A DNA stretch of 64,000 nucleotides from Chitinophaga sp. 180180018-3 (GTDB lineage: Bacteria > Bacteroidota > Bacteroidia > Chitinophagales > Chitinophagaceae), in contig NZ_CP140772.1 in NCBI RefSeq assembly GCF_037893185.1, positions 6,200,001 through 6,264,000 of the forward strand. Direction: 5' to 3'. Below are positions 44,822-54,324 of the stretch, one piece after another. The position numbers were made by a program, and so were the translations under genes. The notes beneath the pieces were generated by a model. The model ran no database searches and was not told the DNA's origin. It saw only the letters and a list, made by a program, of their open reading frames with translations. How positions within the stretch are numbered: the stretch's first letter is position 1; the number at the start of each line of letters is the position of its first letter.

Positions 44822-45907
44822 CTATTTCAACAACTGTTCCAGCTTTGCTTCCAGCTCTTCGCCCCGCAGGTTCCGGGCGATGATCTTACCATCCGGATCC
44901 ACGAGGAAGTTGGATGGGATGGACTGTATACCGTACTGAACGGCCACTTCGTTGCCCCAGCCTCTCAGGTCGGATACCTGGATCCAGGTAAGACCGTCCT
45001 GACTGATAGCACGCATCCAGCGATCGCGGTTATCGTCCAGGGATACACCGAGGATGGTGAAATTCTTGCCTTTATATTTGTTATACGCTTTTACCACATT
45101 CGGGTTTTCCTGGCGGCAGGGACCGCACCAGCTGGCCCAGAAGTCGACCAGCACATATTTTCCACGGAATGAAGATAATTTTACCGGTTGCCCTTTTACA
45201 TCTTCCTGGGAAAAATCATCCGCAGGTACATTAACGCCATTCGCTTTCAGGCTCCTGATATAGGCCGTTACCGACTTACCATACTGGCTTTCCTGTATAG
45301 GCTTATCGAGAGATGTAAACAACTGCTGGAATTCTTCCGGCTCCAATCTGCTACGCAGCTCGTTCATTAACAGCCAGATGCTGGCAATATTCCGGGGGTG
45401 CGATTTGATAAACGCTTTTCCGGTATTCACCACATCACTGCTGAATACGTCGGCTTTCTTGCGGAAAGCTGTTTTTGCCGGCTCATCTTCCGGATTGATT
45501 CCCCTGGCTTCTGTATTCAGCTCCTGAGCCCTTTTGATAAGCGGCTCAAATGCTTTCTGATATTGCTGCATGGCCTGCGTATTGTCATTCCCCTTTACAG
45601 TGGCTGCAATGGGATAAGTGGCCACTGAAGTGGCAAAGTGAATGGGCTCATTGCCTCCGGTAACGAACAGCATAGGATAGTTCACATCTTTCATAATCAA
45701 CGCGTAAACCGACGGTTCCTTCCCGCTTTTCACCCGAAAACTGAACTGCTCGTTCTTTATCACTACTGAATCATCCGGATTATTATCCTGGTCGTCAAAA
45801 AGATAAATGGTTTTACCATTGCCCCCTTTCACAATGCCCGATACCTGCTGGGCGTTCACACCCACAGCCATTAATGCAGCTGTGGCAAGCAGGAAAACAT
45901 ATTTCAT
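44822..45907 (-). CDS. TlpA-like thiol-disulfide oxidoreductase, paralogue of the next gene
   Basis: 361 residues, signal peptide (YVFLLATAALMAVGVNAQ), then DUF4369-like strands (VSGIVKGGNGKTIYLFD), a helical linker and a TlpA domain with DFWASWCGPCRQENPNVVKA. The thioredoxin domain ends IARNLRGEELEAKLEQLLK, almost identical to the neighbour (IVARNLRGEELESKLTEILK), while the N-terminal halves differ much more, pointing to an old tandem duplication with conserved redox part. A 71-bp gap separates the genes. Confidence 0.87.
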   Translation of the reverse strand: MKYVFLLATAALMAVGVNAQQVSGIVKGGNGKTIYLFDDQDNNPDDSVVIKNEQFSFRVKSGKEPSVYALIMKDVNYPMLFVTGGNEPIHFATSVATYPIAATVKGNDNTQAMQQYQKAFEPLIKRAQELNTEARGINPEDEPAKTAFRKKADVFSSDVVNTGKAFIKSHPRNIASIWLLMNELRSRLEPEEFQQLFTSLDKPIQESQYGKSVTAYIRSLKANGVNVPADDFSQEDVKGQPVKLSSFRGKYVLVDFWASWCGPCRQENPNVVKAYNKYKGKNFTILGVSLDDNRDRWMRAISQDGLTWIQVSDLRGWGNEVAVQYGIQSIPSNFLVDPDGKIIARNLRGEELEAKLEQLLK

Positions 45908-45991
45908 TACAATTAATTTTAATTAGTTAGCGGGGTGTAATATACGAAGAGATTTTGTACCGGGAGATGGAATAAGGATAAGGGAGTTTGA

Positions 45992-46104
45992 CCGGCCGGT
46001 GACCGGAACAGGTACTTCGAACAGGCCTGATTTTTTCCGGTCGCTATCGGTTAATAATCAGGAATTAATAAATAAAAACAAAACAGGCACCCGTCACCGG
46101 CCGG
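45992..46104. repeat. 12-bp inverted repeat framing a nested hairpin, downstream of hisI
   Basis: ccggccggtgac (45992-46003) and its exact complement (46093-46104) enclose 89 bp that include cctgatt...aatcagg with inner ccgg/ccgg-like pairing (46026-46062). The element starts 12 bp after the last his gene on the minus strand and may close the his-trp transcript, though no strong T-tract follows the outer stem. Confidence 0.5.
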
Positions 46105-46115
46105 CATTTATCGCA

Positions 46116-46709
46116 TTACTTGTGGCGTTGTTTTAACACGGTAATAACATCTGACAGCTGAAAGCCCTTAGCCTGCAGCAGAATCAGATAATGAAACAGC
46201 AAATCCGCCGATTCATTGAGGAAAAGCTCATCGTTGTTGTCTTTGGCTTCAATCACTACTTCTACTGCTTCCTCTCCTACTTTCTGCGCGATCTTATTGA
46301 TGCCACGGGCAAACAGGCTGGCAGTATAAGACTTGTCGGAAGGATTATTCTTCCGGTCGGTGATAATATTTTCCAGGGCATTCAGGAAATCATTGCTTTG
46401 GTTTTGCTCATCCCAGCAGGTATCTGCACCGGTATGGCATACCGGTCCAACAGGACTTACCTTGATGAGCAGCGTATCCTGGTCGCAATCTACCCGGAGG
46501 TCTTTTACGAAAAGGAAATTGCCGCTTTCCTCGCCTTTTGTCCACAGACGTTGCTTTGAACGGCTGAAAAAAGTCACTTTCCCTTCTTCCATGGTTTTGT
46601 CGAGCGATTCCCGGTTCATATAACCGAGCATCAGCACTTTGTTGGTAACGGAATCCTGTATAATTGCCGGAACCAGGCCATCGGGCGACTTTTGAAAATC
46701 TATTTGCAT
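46116..46709 (-). CDS. hisI: Bifunctional phosphoribosyl-AMP cyclohydrolase / phosphoribosyl-ATP pyrophosphatase
   Basis: 197 residues, HisI-HisE fusion (often hisIE). Residues 1-105 are the cyclohydrolase: LMLGYMNRESLDKTMEEGKV, FFSRSKQRLWTKGEESGN, DCDQDTLLIKV with metal ligands and PVCHTGADTCW. Residues 110-197 are the MazG-like pyrophosphatase: SYTASLFARGINKIAQKVGE and EEAVEVVIEAK with the Glu cluster. Steps 2 and 3 of histidine synthesis. Last gene of the his-trp operon. Confidence 0.95.
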   Translation of the reverse strand: MQIDFQKSPDGLVPAIIQDSVTNKVLMLGYMNRESLDKTMEEGKVTFFSRSKQRLWTKGEESGNFLFVKDLRVDCDQDTLLIKVSPVGPVCHTGADTCWDEQNQSNDFLNALENIITDRKNNPSDKSYTASLFARGINKIAQKVGEEAVEVVIEAKDNNDELFLNESADLLFHYLILLQAKGFQLSDVITVLKQRHK

Positions 46710-46730
46710 GTTAGCTTATTTCGGGTAACT

Positions 46731-47486
46731 CTAAAATCTTACATTCACCCCTCTGTTGTAGAGAAAGGTTTTAAGTGCCGGTATTTCTATTTCCTTATAG
46801 TGGAAGATGCTGGCCGCCAGGGCTGCATCTGCCTGCGCATTTTCGAAAACATCCACGAAATGCTCCATGGTACCTGCGCCCCCGGAAGCGATCACCGGTA
46901 CATTCAGGTGCTGCGACAGCTGGCCGGTGATATCCAGCGCAAAGCCTTTTTTAGTACCGTCGTTGTTCATGGAGGTGAGCAGAATTTCTCCCGCACCACG
47001 GTCTACCGCTTCCTTCGCCCAGTCGAATGCTTTCTTATCTGTTTTCACACGGCCTCCGTTCAGGTATACGTACCAGTCGCCTTCTTCGAAACGGGTATCG
47101 ATCGCCAGCACTATGCATTGGCTGCCGAATTCCAGTGCCAGCCGGTTTACCAGTGAAGGGTCCCTGAAGGCAGAAGTATTTACGGAGATTTTATCAGCGC
47201 CGGATTGCAACAGCGTATATACATCTTCTACGGAAGCAATGCCACCACCCACCGTAAACGGGATGTTCACATGACGCGCGATCTGGGTAACCAGTTCTGC
47301 CAGCGTTTTCCTTCGTTCGTTGGTTGCGGTGATATCGAGGAATACCAGTTCATCGGCGCCCTGTGCGGCATATAGCGCGCCCAGTTCCACCGGATCGCCG
47401 GCATCACGGATATTTTCAAAATTGATGCCTTTAACGGTTCTTCCGTCTTTAATATCCAGGCATGGTATAATGCGTTTGGTGAGCAT
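46731..47486 (-). CDS. hisF: Imidazole glycerol phosphate synthase cyclase subunit
   Basis: 251 residues, half-barrel repeat protein. [20 protein letters not shown] with catalytic Asp11, [20 protein letters not shown] with the second catalytic Asp, and phosphate loops GGGIAS and ASGGAG. It uses ammonia from HisH to turn PRFAR into IGP and AICAR. Separated from hisA by 11 bp. Confidence 0.96.
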   Translation of the reverse strand: MLTKRIIPCLDIKDGRTVKGINFENIRDAGDPVELGALYAAQGADELVFLDITATNERRKTLAELVTQIARHVNIPFTVGGGIASVEDVYTLLQSGADKISVNTSAFRDPSLVNRLALEFGSQCIVLAIDTRFEEGDWYVYLNGGRVKTDKKAFDWAKEAVDRGAGEILLTSMNNDGTKKGFALDITGQLSQHLNVPVIASGGAGTMEHFVDVFENAQADAALAASIFHYKEIEIPALKTFLYNRGVNVRF

Positions 47487-47497
47487 GTACTGATCGT

Positions 47498-48643
47498 TTA
47501 CAGGAATTTTTTTAATGCTTCCAGAGAGATGTTCCCCTCATAGATAGCCTTACCGATAATAGCTCCGCTGCAGCCTGTTTCCTGCAGGGCGGCCACATCA
47601 CTGATGTTGCTGACACCTCCGCTGGCCACAAAGTTAATGCCTGCAAAGCGTTCTGTAATCTTTTTATATAAATCCAGGGAAGGGCCCTGTAACAGGCCAT
47701 CTTTGGCAATATCAGTACAGAAGATATTGGTCACCCCTGCTGCAATATTACTTTCGAGGAAATCAAATACCGACAGAGAGGTGGTTTCCAGCCAGCCGCC
47801 TACTGCTATCTTTTCTTCCTTTACATCGGCACCCAGGAATATTTTATCAGCTCCGTATTGTTTTACCCAGCTGAAAAATAACTCCGGCTGTTTCACCGCC
47901 ACACTTCCGATGGTAGCCAGTGCCGCGCCGCTTTCAAATACGATGTCCAGGTCTTTGCCGGTTTTAATTCCTCCGCCAAAATCGGTCACCAGACCGGTTT
48001 TCCCGGCGATTTGCTCCAGCACTTTCCAGTTTACCACGGCCCCTTTCTTAGCGCCGTCCAGGTCTACCAGGTGCAGGCGGCGTATCCCGATTGCCTCAAA
48101 CTCCTTTGCCACTTCCAGCGGATGCTCGTTGTAGACCTTCTTCTGGCTGTAATCGCCCTGGGTAAGCCTTACACATTTACCATCGATGATATCGATGGCT
48201 GGTATTATTTCAAAACGTTTTGCAGTCATATCTTGTTGATCGAGACGTAATTCCATTTTCAGGAAAGTAATGCCATCTTTAATAAAAAAATCTCCCACCG
48301 GAGTATAGCCCAGCTGGTCGTAAAAGCTCACAGCGGTATCGCGTGCATTACACCATAGCAGACCGATGTGGTGTTTCCTGCAGAAATCCGCCAGATGCGC
48401 CAGCACGGCTTTGCCAAAGCCTTTTCCCTGTGCCGCCGGTGCGGTAGCCAGTTTGCGGAACTGGGCACTTTCCTGCCCCGGGAAAAGGGATACAACAGTT
48501 ACCGGCTGATCCTGATCAAATACTCCGTAATGCAGTCCGTCCGCGTCATGATCCATTTTCATCTCAGCGAGAGTACGATTAGGATACAGCACATCCCGGC
48601 GCAGCTGCAGGGTATCATCCGCGTTGATACGGCGTATATTCAT
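47498..48643 (-). CDS. hisA: GNAT acetyltransferase-HisA fusion (ProFAR isomerase with N-terminal GNAT domain)
   Basis: 381 codons in one frame. Residues 1-132 are a GNAT domain ([19 protein letters not shown] contains the acetyl-CoA loop Q-x2-G-x-G, and [20 protein letters not shown] is the usual C-terminal part). After a short linker (LRLDQQD), HisA begins at Met139: [18 protein letters not shown] with Asp151, TDFGGGIKT and ASGGVSN phosphate loops, 243 residues, a normal HisA length. An internal start at 48229 could also yield free HisA. The GNAT substrate is unknown. Follows hisH by 1 bp. Confidence 0.92.
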   Translation of the reverse strand: MNIRRINADDTLQLRRDVLYPNRTLAEMKMDHDADGLHYGVFDQDQPVTVVSLFPGQESAQFRKLATAPAAQGKGFGKAVLAHLADFCRKHHIGLLWCNARDTAVSFYDQLGYTPVGDFFIKDGITFLKMELRLDQQDMTAKRFEIIPAIDIIDGKCVRLTQGDYSQKKVYNEHPLEVAKEFEAIGIRRLHLVDLDGAKKGAVVNWKVLEQIAGKTGLVTDFGGGIKTGKDLDIVFESGAALATIGSVAVKQPELFFSWVKQYGADKIFLGADVKEEKIAVGGWLETTSLSVFDFLESNIAAGVTNIFCTDIAKDGLLQGPSLDLYKKITERFAGINFVASGGVSNISDVAALQETGCSGAIIGKAIYEGNISLEALKKFL

Positions 48644-48644
48644 G

Positions 48645-49238
48645 TTAAAGCTTCAAAAAGTTGTCAATAATGCGGGCGCCCGCTTCCGCGGATTTTTCCG
48701 GGTGAAACTGCACGGCATAGAAATTATCCTTTTGCAGCGCCGCACTGTAATTGATCACATAATTGGAGATCGCTACCGTATCGGCACCCAATGCAGCATA
48801 ATAGCTGTGCACAAAGTACATGTAGGCATTTTCCGGCACATGGGCAAACATGACACTGTGTAAGCCAGAGATATTGTTCCAGCCTATCTGCGGTATTTTC
48901 AACAGATTTTCCACGGGCGATTGAAAACGTTTCACCGGTATGTCGAATATCCCCAGGCAGTCGGTATCATTCTCTTCTGAATGTTTGCACATCAGCTGCA
49001 TCCCCAGGCAAACCCCCAGCACCGGCTGTTTCAGCTCCCGGATAACCTGATCCAGCCTGCGCTCTTTCAGGTACTGCATAGCCGTACTGGCTTCTCCCAC
49101 ACCAGGAAATATCACCTTGTCGGCCGACCTGATCTCCTCATGATCATCTGTAACAATGCCGTTCACGCCCAATCGTTCCAATGCAAACTGCACTGAGCGG
49201 ATATTACCGGCGTTATATTTTATAATGGCTGTTTTCAT
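48645..49238 (-). CDS. hisH: Imidazole glycerol phosphate synthase glutaminase subunit
   Basis: 197 residues, class I glutamine amidotransferase. Nucleophile Cys in LGVCLGMQLM, oxyanion and His-Glu in AVQFHPEKS, and FPGVGEASTAM at the start. Supplies ammonia to HisF. The ATG is 4 bp after the trpA stop, so hisH is read as the next gene of the trp block. Confidence 0.95.
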   Translation of the reverse strand: MKTAIIKYNAGNIRSVQFALERLGVNGIVTDDHEEIRSADKVIFPGVGEASTAMQYLKERRLDQVIRELKQPVLGVCLGMQLMCKHSEENDTDCLGIFDIPVKRFQSPVENLLKIPQIGWNNISGLHSVMFAHVPENAYMYFVHSYYAALGADTVAISNYVINYSAALQKDNFYAVQFHPEKSAEAGARIIDNFLKL

Positions 49239-49242
49239 ATGG

Positions 49243-50016
49243 CTACTGAATTATTCCTGAGATAAACGTCTTTACCGTTTCATCAATATTATGGCTGTTC
49301 TCTATAGCCCTGATAAAGGCAGTTCCTATAATAGCGCCGTTAGCGTGAGCTGTAGCCGCCTCAAAAGTAACTTTATCCTTGATACCGAATCCAATCAATA
49401 CCGGATTTTTGAGCTTCAGGGATTCCAGTCGTTTGAAATAAGCCTGCTGATCTTTCATATCCTTATCCTTACCAGTAGTGGAGGAAGAAGATACCGCATA
49501 CAGGAATCCTTTGCTCAGGCCGTCAATTTTATGTATGCGCTCATCGCTCGTTTCGGGCGTCACCAGGAAAATGAGATGCAGGTTATATTGCTCAAATACA
49601 GACCGGTATTCCTGCTCATATTCTGCCATCGGAAGATCTGGTACAATCACGCCATCTACACCTACTTCAGCGCATTTAGCACAAAAAGCTTCTATTCCGA
49701 AAGTCAGCACCGGGTTCAGATAGCCCATCAGCACCACCGGCACCTGTATGGAGTTGCGGAACCCTTTCAACTGCTCGAACAATTTATGCAGGCTCATTCC
49801 ATTTTTCAGCGCACGGGTGCTGCTGTCCTGGATCACAGGGCCATCGGCCAAAGGATCGGAGAATGGCATTCCCAGCTCTATCAGGTCAGCGCCATGTTTT
49901 TGCAATGCGGTCATTACCGGCAATGTATCGTTTAATTCCGGGAAACCCGCTGTGCAGTATATATTTAAAACGCCGTGTTGCTTTCTGGCAAACAGTTGAT
50001 CAATACGATTTTGCAT
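49243..50016 (-). CDS. trpA: Tryptophan synthase alpha chain
   Basis: 257 residues from the ATG at 50016 (MQNRIDQLFARKQHGVLNIY), 7 bp after the trpB stop; a longer frame into trpB exists but lacks TrpA character. The catalytic Glu is in LIELGMPFSDPLADGPVIQ, Asp in VIVPDLP, and the phosphate loop is near GFGIKDK. Cleaves indole-3-glycerol phosphate to indole. Order trpB-trpA with near contact is typical for the channeling complex. Confidence 0.95.
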   Translation of the reverse strand: MQNRIDQLFARKQHGVLNIYCTAGFPELNDTLPVMTALQKHGADLIELGMPFSDPLADGPVIQDSSTRALKNGMSLHKLFEQLKGFRNSIQVPVVLMGYLNPVLTFGIEAFCAKCAEVGVDGVIVPDLPMAEYEQEYRSVFEQYNLHLIFLVTPETSDERIHKIDGLSKGFLYAVSSSSTTGKDKDMKDQQAYFKRLESLKLKNPVLIGFGIKDKVTFEAATAHANGAIIGTAFIRAIENSHNIDETVKTFISGIIQ

Positions 50017-50023
50017 AATCCAT

Positions 50024-51232
50024 TTATTTTTCCATGTGACGGATATAGGTACTGAGATCTTTATCTCCACGGCCTGAAAGGCACACCACTACTACATCAT
50101 CTGTATTCAGCGGCAGGTCTTTCAGTTTCGCGAGCGCGTGGGCCGATTCCATGGCAGGAATGATTCCTTCCAGCCGGCTCAGTTCGTAGCCGGCAGCCAG
50201 CGCTTCGTCATCGGTGGCCGACAGGAACTCCGCCCTGCCCGATTCGTAGAGATGTGCGTGCATAGGGCCTATGCCGGGATAATCCAGTCCGGCAGAAATG
50301 GAATGTGGCTCTATGATCTGGCCATCGTCTGTTTGCATGAGCAGCGTTTTGGCCGCGTGTATGATGCCCAGTGTGCCCAGCTGCGTGGTAGCCGCGGAAA
50401 ATCCGCTGTGCACACCTTTTCCGCCGGCTTCTACTGCTATCAGTTTCACATCTTCTTCATCCAGGTAATGGAAAAAAGCACCGGCGGCATTGCTGCCCCC
50501 GCCAATACAGGCTACTACATAATCAGGATGCTCGCTACCGGTTTTAGCCAGCAGTTGTTGTTTGATTTCTTCGCTGATTACCGACTGGAAACGGGCCACC
50601 ATATCCGGGTAAGGATGCGGACCTGCAGCAGTTCCCAGGATGTAATGCGTATCTACCGGATTGTTGATCCAGTCGCGTATCGCTTCGTTGGTAGCATCTT
50701 TCAGCGTGCGGCTTCCACTAAGCGCCGGTACTACCGTGGCGCCCAGCATCTTCATACGGGCCACATTAGGCGCCTGCCTTTCTATATCGATACTACCCAT
50801 ATACACCACGCATTCCATGCCCATCAACGCGCAAACAGTGGCAGTAGCCACGCCATGCTGACCGGCACCGGTTTCCGCAATAATGCGTCGTTTGCCCAAC
50901 CGTTTCGCCAGCAAAATCTGACCGATGGTATTATTCACTTTGTGTGCACCGGTATGATTGAGATCTTCCCGCTTGAGATAAATCTGCGCCTTGTATTTTT
51001 CAGAAAGGCGTGTCGCAAAATATAAAGGGGAAGGCCGTCCTACATAATCCTTCAATAACGCTTCAAACTCCTGCTGGAACGACGGATCACTGAGTATCTC
51101 CATGTAGCGCGATTGCAGCTCGTGTACATTGGGATACAACATCTCCGGAATATAAGCTCCGCCAAACCTGCCATAATAGCCATTCTTATCCACCTGATAC
51201 CTGGAATTACCGGTATTGATTGCAATATCCAT
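50024..51232 (-). CDS. trpB: Tryptophan synthase beta chain
   Basis: 402 residues. PLP Lys98 in [25 protein letters not shown] at the start, [11 protein letters not shown], and phosphate-binding [18 protein letters not shown] near the C-terminus is the Ser/PLP ring contact of the TrpB1 type. Condenses indole with serine. Confidence 0.96.
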   Translation of the reverse strand: MDIAINTGNSRYQVDKNGYYGRFGGAYIPEMLYPNVHELQSRYMEILSDPSFQQEFEALLKDYVGRPSPLYFATRLSEKYKAQIYLKREDLNHTGAHKVNNTIGQILLAKRLGKRRIIAETGAGQHGVATATVCALMGMECVVYMGSIDIERQAPNVARMKMLGATVVPALSGSRTLKDATNEAIRDWINNPVDTHYILGTAAGPHPYPDMVARFQSVISEEIKQQLLAKTGSEHPDYVVACIGGGSNAAGAFFHYLDEEDVKLIAVEAGGKGVHSGFSAATTQLGTLGIIHAAKTLLMQTDDGQIIEPHSISAGLDYPGIGPMHAHLYESGRAEFLSATDDEALAAGYELSRLEGIIPAMESAHALAKLKDLPLNTDDVVVVCLSGRGDKDLSTYIRHMEK

Positions 51233-51238
51233 GACCGT

Positions 51239-51877
51239 TTATTTATTAATGATTGATGAATGAATTTGTTTCACGAAATTTTCTACCAGTCCGAGGTTCT
51301 TCACCCCGGGCTTATCTTCAAACTTACTGTTCACATCTACTGCAAATATTGCCGGCAGTTCCAACTCACGGAGCATTGCAGCCTGATCAGGACCAATGCC
51401 ACCGCTCAGGAAAAAGGGATGATCAAATGGATAACCATTCAGTAATTCCCAGTTAAAACGCTCACCGGTACCGCCATAGCCCTTCTCCGATGCCGTATCG
51501 AAAAGGAAATAATCGGTAACGGGAACATAGGGGGCCAGCATTTCCTGCCAATTAACGTTGGCGCCTATACGAAATGCTTTGATAACCGGTACGAAGGTTT
51601 TTATTTCTGCGCAGAACTCCGGTGTTTCATCGCCATGCAGCTGCACATAGTCCAGCGCATAGTCTGCCACCGTACGACGAATAAGCTCCTGCGGCGCATT
51701 CACGAACACACCCACTTTGATAATACCCGTAGTTTCCCTTACCGACCTGGCATCGATTTTATTGCCGGCAAAGCGGGGAGATCTTTCATAAAAGATAAAG
51801 CCGGCGTAGTCTACTCCGTTTTCCACGAGGCCTTTCAGATCATTTACCCGGGTAATGCCGCAAACCTTGATACGCAT
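51239..51877 (-). CDS. trpF: Phosphoribosylanthranilate isomerase
   Basis: 212 residues. MRIKVCGITRVNDLKGLVE holds the catalytic Cys7; the Asp is in FAVDVNSKFEDKPGVKN, with LSGGIGPDQA as phosphate loop. Separate from trpC, as common in Bacteroidota. 5-bp gap to trpC. Confidence 0.95.
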   Translation of the reverse strand: MRIKVCGITRVNDLKGLVENGVDYAGFIFYERSPRFAGNKIDARSVRETTGIIKVGVFVNAPQELIRRTVADYALDYVQLHGDETPEFCAEIKTFVPVIKAFRIGANVNWQEMLAPYVPVTDYFLFDTASEKGYGGTGERFNWELLNGYPFDHPFFLSGGIGPDQAAMLRELELPAIFAVDVNSKFEDKPGVKNLGLVENFVKQIHSSIINK

Positions 51878-51882
51878 GGGAT

Positions 51883-52683
51883 TTATTTTTGTTGCAGTTG
51901 CTGTAATGTTTGTACAAAATTCTCGAATGCCCTTGCCGGATCTTCCTGTTTCATGAAATGCTCACCAATCAGGAATCCCTGGAAACCAGCGTCTTTCAGC
52001 TTCACGATAGCAGCAGGATCGTTGATACCACTTTCTGCTACCTTCACTTTGCCGGCCGGTATCTTCGGCGCCAGTTCACAGGAGCGGTTAAAGTCGACCT
52101 GGAACGTAATCAGATCACGATTATTCACCCCTACCAGATGGGTATGCGCCGTTACTTTTTCCAGCTGCGGCTCACTGTGTACTTCCAGCAATACCTCCAG
52201 TCCGATGTTATGTGCAAAGGCAGCCAGATGCGCTACCTGAGCAGCCTCCAGGCATTCGGCGATGAGCAGTATTACATCTGCCCCAATGGCTTTCGCTTCC
52301 AGGATCTGATATTCATCGATCACGAAATCTTTGCGCAGGATGGGGATCTGGTTAAAGCTGCGTGCCTGTTGCAGATCGTCGGACGAGCCACCGAAGTATT
52401 TTTCGTCGGTCAGTACGGAAAGGCCGGAAGCCCCGTACCGGGTGTAAGCGGTAGTTACCTGTTGCACTGTTACATCGCCGTTGATCAGCCCTTTAGAAGG
52501 GGAACGGCGTTTGAATTCCGCAATGATGCCGGTTTTATCCGGCTGTTGCAGGAACTGGCGCAGCGATAATGTTTCCCTCGAAAAAGCCGGAGACTGTTCC
52601 AGATCGCTGGCGCTGCGTTGCAATTTGCGGGCAGCCACCTCTGTATGTTTATGCGCAACTATTTCTGCCAGAATGTTCTTCAT
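51883..52683 (-). CDS. trpC: Indole-3-glycerol phosphate synthase
   Basis: 266 residues. KTGIIAEFKRRSPSKG contains catalytic Glu/Lys residues, VLRKDFVIDEYQI the second Lys, LLEVHSEPQL the catalytic Glu, and VGVNNRDLITF and AESGIND the phosphate site. Converts CdRP to indole glycerol phosphate. Confidence 0.95.
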   Translation of the reverse strand: MKNILAEIVAHKHTEVAARKLQRSASDLEQSPAFSRETLSLRQFLQQPDKTGIIAEFKRRSPSKGLINGDVTVQQVTTAYTRYGASGLSVLTDEKYFGGSSDDLQQARSFNQIPILRKDFVIDEYQILEAKAIGADVILLIAECLEAAQVAHLAAFAHNIGLEVLLEVHSEPQLEKVTAHTHLVGVNNRDLITFQVDFNRSCELAPKIPAGKVKVAESGINDPAAIVKLKDAGFQGFLIGEHFMKQEDPARAFENFVQTLQQLQQK

Positions 52684-52699
52684 GATAAATGATCAGCTA

Positions 52700-53695
52700 C
52701 TATGATTGCAGGGCAATCAGTTTTTTAAATGAGTTGAGTGCTTTGCCGGATTCCAGTGATTCCACCGCCGCGGAGAAGCAATCTTCGTACGATTGATATT
52801 TCCCCAGGCTGTACAGGCCCATGGCTGCATTGGCAAATACCACAGAGTTCTGCGCCCAGGTGCCTTCTCCCTTCAATATCTTCATAAATAATTTTGCTGC
52901 TTCTTCAGGTGTACTGCCTCCGTATATATCTTCCTGGTGTACTTTCCGTTTGCCCAGCTGTTCAGGAGTCCAGTCCTGTTCTCCTTTGTTGGTGATCACC
53001 TTTGTATCAGCGGTGAGTGATATTTCATCGTACCCATCGAGGCTATGTACAATTACAAACTGTTTATCCGTTTGCTGGAACAGGTAGTTGTATACCCTTG
53101 CCATTTCCAGGTTATAAACGCCAATCAGCTGATGTTTGGCTAGCGCAGGGTTCACCAGGGGGCCCAGCATATTAAAGAATGTGCGGATGCCCAGCTGCCT
53201 GCGGATGCCGGCCACATTCTTCAGGGCCGGGTGGAACAACGGTGCATGCAGGAAACAGATACCGGATTCGTCGAGCTCCGTTTTCAGTTTGGCACTGTCG
53301 TTCTTGAATTTATACCCCAGCAGTTCCATCACATTGGAAGCACCGCTCACGGAAGAAACGCCGTAGTTGCCATGTTTGGCCACCTGCGCGCCCGCGCCCG
53401 CCGCTACAAAACACGACAAGGTAGAAATATTAAATGTATTTTTTCCATCTCCTCCGGTGCCTACGATATCGAGCACATTGTGGCCGTTTACATCCACCGG
53501 AACACAGAGTTCGAGCAGTGCATCGCGGAAGCCCAGCAGCTCTTCAATGGTGATGCTACGCATCAGGAAAACAGTCATGAAAGCAGCCAGTTCGCTTTCG
53601 TTGTACATGCCTTTTGAGATGCTGAAAAGAATATCCCTTGCCGCTTCCCGGCTGAAAGTTTTATGTTCAAACAAATAGTTAAGAATCTTTTTCAT
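52700..53695 (-). CDS. trpD: Anthranilate phosphoribosyltransferase
   Basis: 331 residues. PRPP site DIVGTGGDGKNTFNIST, HGNYGVSS, and GPLVNPA; acidic DEISLT binds the second Mg. A normal TrpD without fused TrpG. 58-bp gap to trpG, the largest inside the trp block, without a clear signal. Confidence 0.96.
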   Translation of the reverse strand: MKKILNYLFEHKTFSREAARDILFSISKGMYNESELAAFMTVFLMRSITIEELLGFRDALLELCVPVDVNGHNVLDIVGTGGDGKNTFNISTLSCFVAAGAGAQVAKHGNYGVSSVSGASNVMELLGYKFKNDSAKLKTELDESGICFLHAPLFHPALKNVAGIRRQLGIRTFFNMLGPLVNPALAKHQLIGVYNLEMARVYNYLFQQTDKQFVIVHSLDGYDEISLTADTKVITNKGEQDWTPEQLGKRKVHQEDIYGGSTPEEAAKLFMKILKGEGTWAQNSVVFANAAMGLYSLGKYQSYEDCFSAAVESLESGKALNSFKKLIALQS

Positions 53696-53753
53696 ACAGC
53701 TTATCGCTTTTTACAGATGATCAGATAGTGATACTTTAATGCAGATGTGTTCA

Positions 53754-54323
53754 TTAAAGGCTTAACCAGTTCCTCAGGATCTGCTCTCCCAGAGGGGTTA
53801 GCACACTTTCCGGGTGAAATTGAACACCGCTTACATCGTATTTTTTATGCTGAACAGCCATAATGAAACCCTCGTCGTCTTTAGCGGTGATGGTCAGTTC
53901 TCCGGGCAGGGTGGCCTCATTGATCACCCAGGAATGATAGCGGCCGGCATCAATGGTGCGGGGCATATTGTTGAACAGGCGGCCTTCTTCAGAGATGATA
54001 TTCACTTTGGTAGCCACGCCGTGGTAAACCTCTTTCAGGTTGGTCAGCGAAGCGCCGAAAGCCTGTCCGATAGCCTGCTGGCCAAGGCATACGCCAAAGA
54101 TGGATTTTACCGGCGCATATTCTTTAATAAGCGGCAGCAGCAAGCCTGCTTCCTCCGGAATACCCGGGCCCGGAGAAAGGATGATCTTATCGTAATCGTT
54201 CACCTTTTCCAGGGGAATTTCATCGTTACGCACCACGGTTACTTTACCGTTGATGATCTTTTCCACCAGATGAACGAGGTTATATGTAAATGAGTCGTAG
54301 TTATCAAAAACGAGGATATTCAT
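53754..54323 (-). CDS. trpG: Anthranilate synthase glutaminase component
   Basis: 189 residues. MNILVFDNYDSFTYNLVHLV, LSPGPGIPEEAG, nucleophile in FGVCLGQQAIGQAFG and GVQFHPESVLTPLG with the catalytic His-Glu. Could also serve PabB as amidotransferase, as in many bacteria with only one copy. One base separates it from trpE. Confidence 0.95.
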   Translation of the reverse strand: MNILVFDNYDSFTYNLVHLVEKIINGKVTVVRNDEIPLEKVNDYDKIILSPGPGIPEEAGLLLPLIKEYAPVKSIFGVCLGQQAIGQAFGASLTNLKEVYHGVATKVNIISEEGRLFNNMPRTIDAGRYHSWVINEATLPGELTITAKDDEGFIMAVQHKKYDVSGVQFHPESVLTPLGEQILRNWLSL

Positions 54324-54324
54324 A

